Below are positions 32,508-36,797 of a stretch of DNA of 36,797 nt, piece by piece; the stretch's first letter is position 1, and each line of letters begins with the position of its first letter. The translations under genes were made by a program, and so were the position numbers. The stretch is from Streptomyces triticagri (lineage in GTDB: Bacteria; Actinomycetota; Actinomycetes; Streptomycetales; Streptomycetaceae). Location: the NCBI RefSeq assembly GCF_003429565.1, contig NZ_QUAK01000117.1:1-36797 (forward strand). The letters run 5' to 3'. The notes beneath the pieces were generated by a model, which was given only the letters and a program-made list of their open reading frames with translations, did not search any database and was not told the DNA's origin.

Positions 32508-33365
32508 ATGAAGCTGTTGCGAGTCGGAACCGCGGGTGCCGAGCGCCCGGCGCTGCTCGATGCCGAGGGAACCCTCCGTGACCTGTCGGGACTCGTCTCC
32601 GACATCGACGGAGACCTGCTCGCCGATTCCGCCGCGCTCGACCGCATCCGGGAGGCCGCGGCCGCCGGCACGCTGCCGGAGCTCGACGCCGCGGGCCTGC
32701 GCACGGGCCCGCCGCTCGGCCGGATCGGCAAGGTGGTGTGCATCGGTCTGAACTATCACGACCACGCGCGCGAGACCGGCGCCGAGATTCCCGCCGAGCC
32801 GATCGTCTTCTTCAAGGCGGCGGACACGGTGGTCGGCCCCGACGACACCGTCCTCGTACCGAGGAAGTCGCAGAAGACCGACTGGGAGGTGGAGCTGGCC
32901 GTCGTCATCGGGCGCACGGCCCGCTACCTCGACTCGGCCGACGAGGCGCTCGGCCATGTCGCCGGGTACGCGGTGGCGAACGACGTCTCGGAGCGTGAGT
33001 TCCAGATCGAGCGCGGCGGCACCTGGGACAAGGGCAAGAACTGCGAGACGTTCAATCCGCTCGGCCCCTGGCTGGTCACCGCCGACGAGGCCGGCGACCC
33101 GCAGGACCTGGCCCTGAAGCTGTGGGTCAACGGCGAGTTGAAGCAGGACGGCAGCACCGCCGATCAGATCTTCCCGGTGGGTGAAGTGGTGCGCTATGTC
33201 AGCCAGTTCATGACCCTGTACCCGGGCGACGTGATCAATACGGGCACCCCGGCGGGCGTCGCGATGGGGCACCCGGAGCCCAAGCCGTATCTGCGGGCGG
33301 GCGATGTCGTCGAGCTGGAGATCGAGGGGCTCGGGCGGCAGCGGCAGGAGTTCAAGGACGCGTAG
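32508..33365 (+). CDS. fumarylacetoacetate hydrolase-family protein
   Basis: A 285-residue enzyme of the FAH superfamily. These metal-dependent hydrolases, decarboxylases or isomerases act on beta-diketo acids such as acylpyruvates in aromatic degradation. The N-terminal 60 residues are the short family domain. The catalytic domain starts with KVVCIGLNYHDHARETG, then EPIVFFKAADTVVGP, WEVELAVVIGR with the metal-binding Glu, NDVSEREFQ with the metal-binding Asp, GKNCETFNPLGPWLV and GDVINTGTPAGVAMG. GGGGAG precedes the ATG by 7 nt. No other aromatic-pathway gene is adjacent, so the exact substrate is open. Confidence 0.92.
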   Translation: MKLLRVGTAGAERPALLDAEGTLRDLSGLVSDIDGDLLADSAALDRIREAAAAGTLPELDAAGLRTGPPLGRIGKVVCIGLNYHDHARETGAEIPAEPIVFFKAADTVVGPDDTVLVPRKSQKTDWEVELAVVIGRTARYLDSADEALGHVAGYAVANDVSEREFQIERGGTWDKGKNCETFNPLGPWLVTADEAGDPQDLALKLWVNGELKQDGSTADQIFPVGEVVRYVSQFMTLYPGDVINTGTPAGVAMGHPEPKPYLRAGDVVELEIEGLGRQRQEFKDA

Positions 33366-33406
33366 CGCGTCCGGGACGCGCAGGTCGGGGCGCGGAGAGG
33401 GATTCA

Positions 33407-33443
33407 CCGAGGGCCGGGTCGCAGCGCGCGACCCGGCCCTCGG
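33407..33443 (+). terminator. strong terminator after FAH-family gene
   Basis: Perfect 16-bp arms (33407-33422 with 33428-33443; CCGAGGGCCGGGTCGC and its complement) and a 5-nt loop, 42 nt after the stop codon. Confidence 0.8.
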
Positions 33444-33506
33444 GCTGTGGACGTCGCTCGGGCTGTGGACGCCGCTCGGGCTGCGAAGTCCCTCGGGCTG
33501 TGAAAG
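33439..33506 (+). repeat. 18-bp tandem repeat, about 3.7 copies
   Basis: Units starting CTCGGGCTGTGGACG at 33439, 33457 and 33475 with 18-bp period, then a shorter one at 33492. They run from the terminator's right arm toward the iron box. Later units are diverged. No reading frame across them is convincing. Confidence 0.65.
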
Positions 33507-33537
33507 TTGCGTGCTCGGCGGTATCGAACGGCTGAAG

Positions 33538-33556
33538 TAAGGTTAGCCTTACCTTG
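33538..33556. promoter_or_regulatory. iron box (DmdR/DtxR-type operator)
   Basis: TAAGGTTAGCCTTACCTTG closely matches the DtxR-family iron box TTAGGTTAGGCTAACCTAA as an inverted repeat. It lies 18 nt before the GTG of the DUF2470 gene, so that gene should be repressed by iron-loaded DmdR1. Confidence 0.8.
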
Positions 33557-33574
33557 CTTTGGGGGAGGTGTTCT

Positions 33575-34342
33575 GTGCGCCTGCCCCGTACTTCCCTCAA
33601 CTCCGTCCCGCGAGGAGCCATCTTGGGTGCCGCCGCAGACCTCGACCCGCCCGCCGAACTGACCGCACCGGAACGCGTCCGGTCCGTGCTCGCGCAGGCG
33701 GTCTCCCTCTCGCTCGGCACCGACAGCCAGGACTACGACCTCATCGGCATGCACACCGTCGGGCCCGAGGGGCGGATCACCCTGCATCCGGATCCGGACA
33801 CCCCGCTCGCGCTTCAGGTCGCCGCCGCGCCCCGGGTCGGACTCGGTGCCGTACTCGAGTTCACCGACATCTCCGCGACGCCGCTGCGCGACCGGGTGCG
33901 CGCCCGGGTCACGTTGATCGGCCGGCTCAGGGCCGTGGCGGCCGCCGGCGAACTGACCTTCGACGTGGACCTCGTGACGCTGAGTACCGCCGAAGGTGTC
34001 CAGGACGTAGACCCGGCCGAACTGGCCCGCACCGCCCCCGACCCGCTGGCGGTCGAGGAGGCGGCGATGCTGACGCACCTCGCCGAGGCGCACGAGGACA
34101 TGGTCGCGGGCCTGTTCGCGCTCGGCGGTTCCCGTCTCCCGCACGGAGTGCTGCGCACCCTGCCGCTCGCCCTCGACCGGCACGGCATCACCCTGCGCTG
34201 CGAGTACCGCGAGGGCCACTGCGATCTGCGCCTGCCGTTCCCGGACACCGCCCGGGACGCGGTCGAGGCCGGCGAGCAGGTCCGCCGCCTGCTCGCCGTA
34301 CCGATCTGCCCGCACCGGCGGCATTCGTCGACTCGCCCCTGA
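33575..34342 (+). CDS. DUF2470 protein, iron-regulated, HugZ-like
   Basis: A 255-residue protein. The first ~150 residues resemble the flavin-binding split-barrel of pyridoxamine-phosphate-oxidase-like proteins (AQAVSLSLGTDSQDYDLIGMHTVGPEGRITLHPDPDTPLALQV and VTLIGRLRAV). Residues about 160-245 are the DUF2470 domain (EEAAMLTHLAEAHEDMVAGL, LDRHGITLRCEYREGHCDLRLPF). This pair occurs in HugZ-type haem-degrading proteins, so a role in haem iron use is plausible but not shown. GTG 33575 has GGGGGAGG 6 nt upstream; an ATG at 33554 would start inside the iron box. The iron box supports the iron link. Confidence 0.85.
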   Translation: MRLPRTSLNSVPRGAILGAAADLDPPAELTAPERVRSVLAQAVSLSLGTDSQDYDLIGMHTVGPEGRITLHPDPDTPLALQVAAAPRVGLGAVLEFTDISATPLRDRVRARVTLIGRLRAVAAAGELTFDVDLVTLSTAEGVQDVDPAELARTAPDPLAVEEAAMLTHLAEAHEDMVAGLFALGGSRLPHGVLRTLPLALDRHGITLRCEYREGHCDLRLPFPDTARDAVEAGEQVRRLLAVPICPHRRHSSTRP

Positions 34343-34408
34343 GAGCTGCCGGATGCCGCCGGTCAAAGGTGCCGGAAGCCGCCGGTCGAAGGTGTCGGCG
34401 GGCACCGG

Positions 34409-35497
34409 TCAGAGCGTGACGACGACCCCGTCCGAGGCCGAGCGGCGGGCCGCCTCCAGTACGTCTAGGGCGGCCGCGGCCTCGGCAGCCGGGACCGGAT
34501 TCGGCCCACCGTCGAGGAGCGCCGCGGCGATCGCGGAGTAGTACGCCGGATAGTCGCCCGGCAGGGTCCGTACGGGAGTGCCGCCGCCGGTCAGCGGGGA
34601 CTCGCCGGCACCGAGCCGGCCCCACAGCGCCTCCGGTTCCTCGCCCCACTCCGGGGTGCCGGCACCGGGGCGCACGCCCTCGCGCAGCGCCGCCTCCTGC
34701 GGGTCGAGGCCGTACTTGACGTAACCGGCGGACGAACCCAGGACCCGGAAACGCGGGCCGAGTTGTGCCGTGGTGGCGGACACGTACAGATGGGACCGCA
34801 CGCCGCTGCGGTGGGTGACCGCGATGAACGTGTCGTCGTCGGCCTGCGCGCCCGGCCGGCGTACGTCGGACTCGGCGTACACGGAGGCGGCGGGGCCGAA
34901 GAGCGTGAGCGCCTGGTCGACGACATGGCTGCCCAGGTCGTAGAGCAGGCCGCCGATCTCCTCGGGTGCGCCCGATTCGCGCCAGCCGCCCTTGAGGGCG
35001 GGCCGCCAGCGTTCGTAGCGGGACTCGAAGCGCTGCACCTCGCCGAGTTCGCCCGCGGCGAGGAGCGACTGCAGGGTGCGGAAATCGTTGTCCCAGCGCC
35101 GGTTCTGGAAGACCGAGAGCAGCAGGCCCTGCTTCTCCGCGAGGTGGGCGAGGGCCCGGGCCTCGGCCGCGGTGCCGGCGACCGGCTTGTCCACGACCAC
35201 GGGCAGGCCGGCCTCGAGGGCCGCGGTCGCGAGCGGTACGTGCGTCTTGTTCGGTGAGGCGATCACCACCAGGTCCAGTTCGCCGGCCCGGTCCCACAGG
35301 GCGTCCGGCGAGTCCGCGAAGCGGATGCCGTCGCCGAACTCGGCGCGGGCCTGTGCCTGCCGCTCGGGGTTCGAGGTGACGACCGTGTCGAGCGTGAGCC
35401 CCTCGGTGGCCGCCACCAGGGGCGCGTGGAAGACGGAGCCGGCGAGTCCGTAGCCGACGAGGGCCACGCGGAGCGGGGCGGTGCGGGAGGTGGTCAT
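34409..35497 (-). CDS. Gfo/Idh/MocA-family oxidoreductase
   Basis: NAD(P)-dependent dehydrogenase of 362 residues. The N-terminal Rossmann fold begins LRVALVGYGLAGSVFHAPL (GxGxxG variant, residues 14-20), followed by VVIASPNKTH and VVVDKPVAGT, where the family's EKP motif is DKP with the catalytic lysine kept. The C-terminal alpha/beta domain contains FQNRRWDNDF and GGLLYDLGSHVVDQALTLFG, with the aspartate and histidine expected near the active site. The substrate is probably a sugar or polyol. The ATG follows TAGGTT at 6 nt (leaderless). Confidence 0.93.
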   Translation of the reverse strand: MTTSRTAPLRVALVGYGLAGSVFHAPLVAATEGLTLDTVVTSNPERQAQARAEFGDGIRFADSPDALWDRAGELDLVVIASPNKTHVPLATAALEAGLPVVVDKPVAGTAAEARALAHLAEKQGLLLSVFQNRRWDNDFRTLQSLLAAGELGEVQRFESRYERWRPALKGGWRESGAPEEIGGLLYDLGSHVVDQALTLFGPAASVYAESDVRRPGAQADDDTFIAVTHRSGVRSHLYVSATTAQLGPRFRVLGSSAGYVKYGLDPQEAALREGVRPGAGTPEWGEEPEALWGRLGAGESPLTGGGTPVRTLPGDYPAYYSAIAAALLDGGPNPVPAAEAAAALDVLEAARRSASDGVVVTL

Positions 35498-35800
35498 GCG
35501 CCGAACCTAAGCAATGGCCCCGCCGGAGTGCAAAGCACACCGGTGCCCGCCGGGTGGCCCGCCGCGTCGCCCGTCCGGGCGGGCCACCGTGCGCCGATCG
35601 GAGGAATTCGGCGTCTTGTCCGCTCAACTGCCCTGTGGGGTACGGGGGATCGCCGGAGCCGCGTGGCAGGGTCACGGCACGTCGGCGGCGGACCGCCGCG
35701 GCCGACGGGTCCCCGCCGTCCCCGGGGGCGCCCGATTTCCTGACCCGTGCTGTCCCGCACCTGCTCGATCCCGTACGCGACCCGTAGAGGCTGTCCCCCC
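35498..35800. other. divergent gap upstream of oxidoreductase and secreted protein
   Basis: Besides the oxidoreductase promoter at 35504-35533, this 303-nt gap contains several short GC-rich inverted repeats (around 35680-35730, GCGGCGGACCGCCGC), and near 35786-35792 a GAGGCT that could be the -10 of the secreted protein gene. Overlapping open frames on both strands have no protein-like features. Confidence 0.45.
35504..35533 (-). promoter_or_regulatory. promoter of leaderless Gfo/Idh/MocA gene
   Basis: On the minus strand TTGCAC (35528-35533), an 18-nt spacer and TAGGTT (35504-35509) lie 6 nt before the ATG at 35497. No Shine-Dalgarno sequence is present. Confidence 0.6.
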
Positions 35801-36797
35801 ATGCGAACGCGCCGTGCCCCGCTTCTCGCTGCCGCCTTCCTTGCCGCGCTGGCCAGTTCCGGCGCGGTGCCGGCCGCGGCCCACGTACCCGCCGCCCCGC
35901 CGGCCGCCGTGCGCCCGCCGACCTGCGCCACGGGCGAGGGCCGTACGCCCGAACCCGCCGAGAGCGTGCCGTTCCCGGTGCGCGCCAGGATCCTGGACGG
36001 GCCGGACCGCTACCGCCCCGGCGACGCCCCCGCGAAGTGGCGGATCGAGCTGGCCAACACCACGGACCGGCCCTGTGCCCGCATCCACCCGGTCGTCGTC
36101 CTGGTGGACCGTGCGCGGACCCTGACCGCCGACGACGTACGACTCGAGTTCCGCGACCCGGAGGGGAAGTGGCTTCCGGTGCAGATCGAGCACACCGACC
36201 GGGACGAGAACGTCGGCGTCCTCGAGGACGGATCCGCGCCCGGTGAGGGTTTCCCGGGCTTCGTGGTCGCGCCCCGCGACACACTCCCCGTCGAACTGCG
36301 GCTCTCCTTCGCGGCCGGCGCTCGGCCCGACCCGCGTGCGGACGCGGTGGCGGCGAAGGTGGCCCTGGTCCAGCGGCGTGACGACGACGGGGACTGGGTG
36401 GGCGAGTCCGGTGCGTACACATTCGCGCTCGACCGTCCGGCGCGCGGCCAGGCCTCCCCGCCGGGGCGCGACCCGCAGGCCAGCCCCCGGGAGACCGCGA
36501 ACCCCGACGCCTCCGGGCGGCGCCCGGGGACCGACCCGGAGCCGGACACGGAGACGAGCCCCGGATCGGGCCGCGCCCCGGGCACCGGCGACGCTCCCAC
36601 CACGGGCGAAGCACCCACCACGGACGACCCCGGGCATCCCGACGCACCCCGCGGCGGCCCCGCCCGGCTGGCCGAGACCGGCGAGGCGGGCGCTGCCGGC
36701 GAACGCGACGCCCTGGCCCGGCTCGCCGCGATCGAGCGGAAGAAGGAGGCCGAGGCCAAGCGCAAGGCCGAGGAGCTGGCCAGGAAGCAGGCCGCGG
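35801..36797 (+). CDS. secreted protein, partial at window end
   Basis: An open frame from ATG 35801 runs without a stop to the window end (332 codons), so the C-terminus is missing. It begins with a signal peptide (MRTRRAPLLAAAFLAALASSGAVPAAAH, cleaved near residue 27). Next is a ~180-residue beta-rich domain with two cysteines (C42 in PPTCATG, C91 in RPCARIH), resembling a cell-surface immunoglobulin-like module. A proline/threonine/aspartate-rich disordered segment leads to LAETG at 290-294. After that comes a lysine/glutamate-rich helix (ERKKEAEAKRKAEELARKQ) instead of the membrane span expected after a sorting signal. Function unknown; probably cell-wall associated. Confidence 0.8.
   Translation, partial: MRTRRAPLLAAAFLAALASSGAVPAAAHVPAAPPAAVRPPTCATGEGRTPEPAESVPFPVRARILDGPDRYRPGDAPAKWRIELANTTDRPCARIHPVVVLVDRARTLTADDVRLEFRDPEGKWLPVQIEHTDRDENVGVLEDGSAPGEGFPGFVVAPRDTLPVELRLSFAAGARPDPRADAVAAKVALVQRRDDDGDWVGESGAYTFALDRPARGQASPPGRDPQASPRETANPDASGRRPGTDPEPDTETSPGSGRAPGTGDAPTTGEAPTTDDPGHPDAPRGGPARLAETGEAGAAGERDALARLAAIERKKEAEAKRKAEELARKQAA

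Noticed and set aside
35514..36125. Plus-strand open frame overlapping the start of the secreted protein gene
   Set aside because: It is an out-of-frame shadow; the frame from ATG 35801 carries a clear signal peptide and continues to the window end.

Overview
The window is chromosomal DNA from a high-GC actinomycete, almost certainly a Streptomyces. GC is extreme throughout. Many genes start with GTG, and many have a TANNNT -10 hexamer 6-7 nt upstream of the start codon (leaderless transcripts). The first 6.5 kb has the Streptomyces order nagE2-nagE1 / nagF-rph-lipoprotein-rdgB-DUF1707, with DasR (dre) operators in front of the N-acetylglucosamine PTS genes. No prophage, insertion sequence, CRISPR array or biosynthetic cluster was seen.

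Layout. 1-3.4 kb: two PTS EIIC permeases on the minus strand and, divergent, a free-standing EIIB. 3.4-5.5 kb: RNase PH, a small lipoprotein and RdgB/HAM1. 5.58-5.66 kb: a minus-strand class I tRNA-like gene whose anticodon loop is that of tRNA-Leu(UAG). 5.7-9.1 kb: a DUF1707 protein and an ABC-2 exporter operon (two permeases and an ATPase). 9.3-13.0 kb: a bifunctional class A penicillin-binding protein, a GroES-fold protein, a DUF3618 protein and the peroxiredoxin Bcp. 13.1-18.5 kb: two uncharacterised membrane-anchored proteins facing each other across a block of dispersed repeats, an SGNH hydrolase and a DUF445 membrane protein. 18.6-21.1 kb: an MFS transporter divergent from a GlxA-type AraC regulator.

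21.2-23.4 kb is a variable patch: three small tandem genes that look like decaying paralogs, then a GNAT acetyltransferase. 23.4-25.0 kb: an ArsR-SRPBCC fusion regulator with a dihydrofolate-reductase-like partner. 25.1-27.5 kb: an HNH nuclease, a Vsr endonuclease and a SEC-C protein on one strand, with no cytosine methyltransferase nearby. 27.9-30.9 kb: a class E sortase, then a DUF3311/sodium-solute symporter pair. 31.0-34.3 kb: a small membrane protein with a YidC paralog, a fumarylacetoacetase-family enzyme, and a DUF2470 protein behind an iron box. 34.4-36.8 kb: a Gfo/Idh/MocA oxidoreductase and, cut by the window end, a secreted protein.

The least ordinary items are the class I tRNA with a leucine-UAG anticodon loop, a dispersed repeat family that supplies the last codons and stop of two unrelated genes, the orphan Vsr/HNH pair, and several compact operators and repeat clusters in short intergenic gaps.
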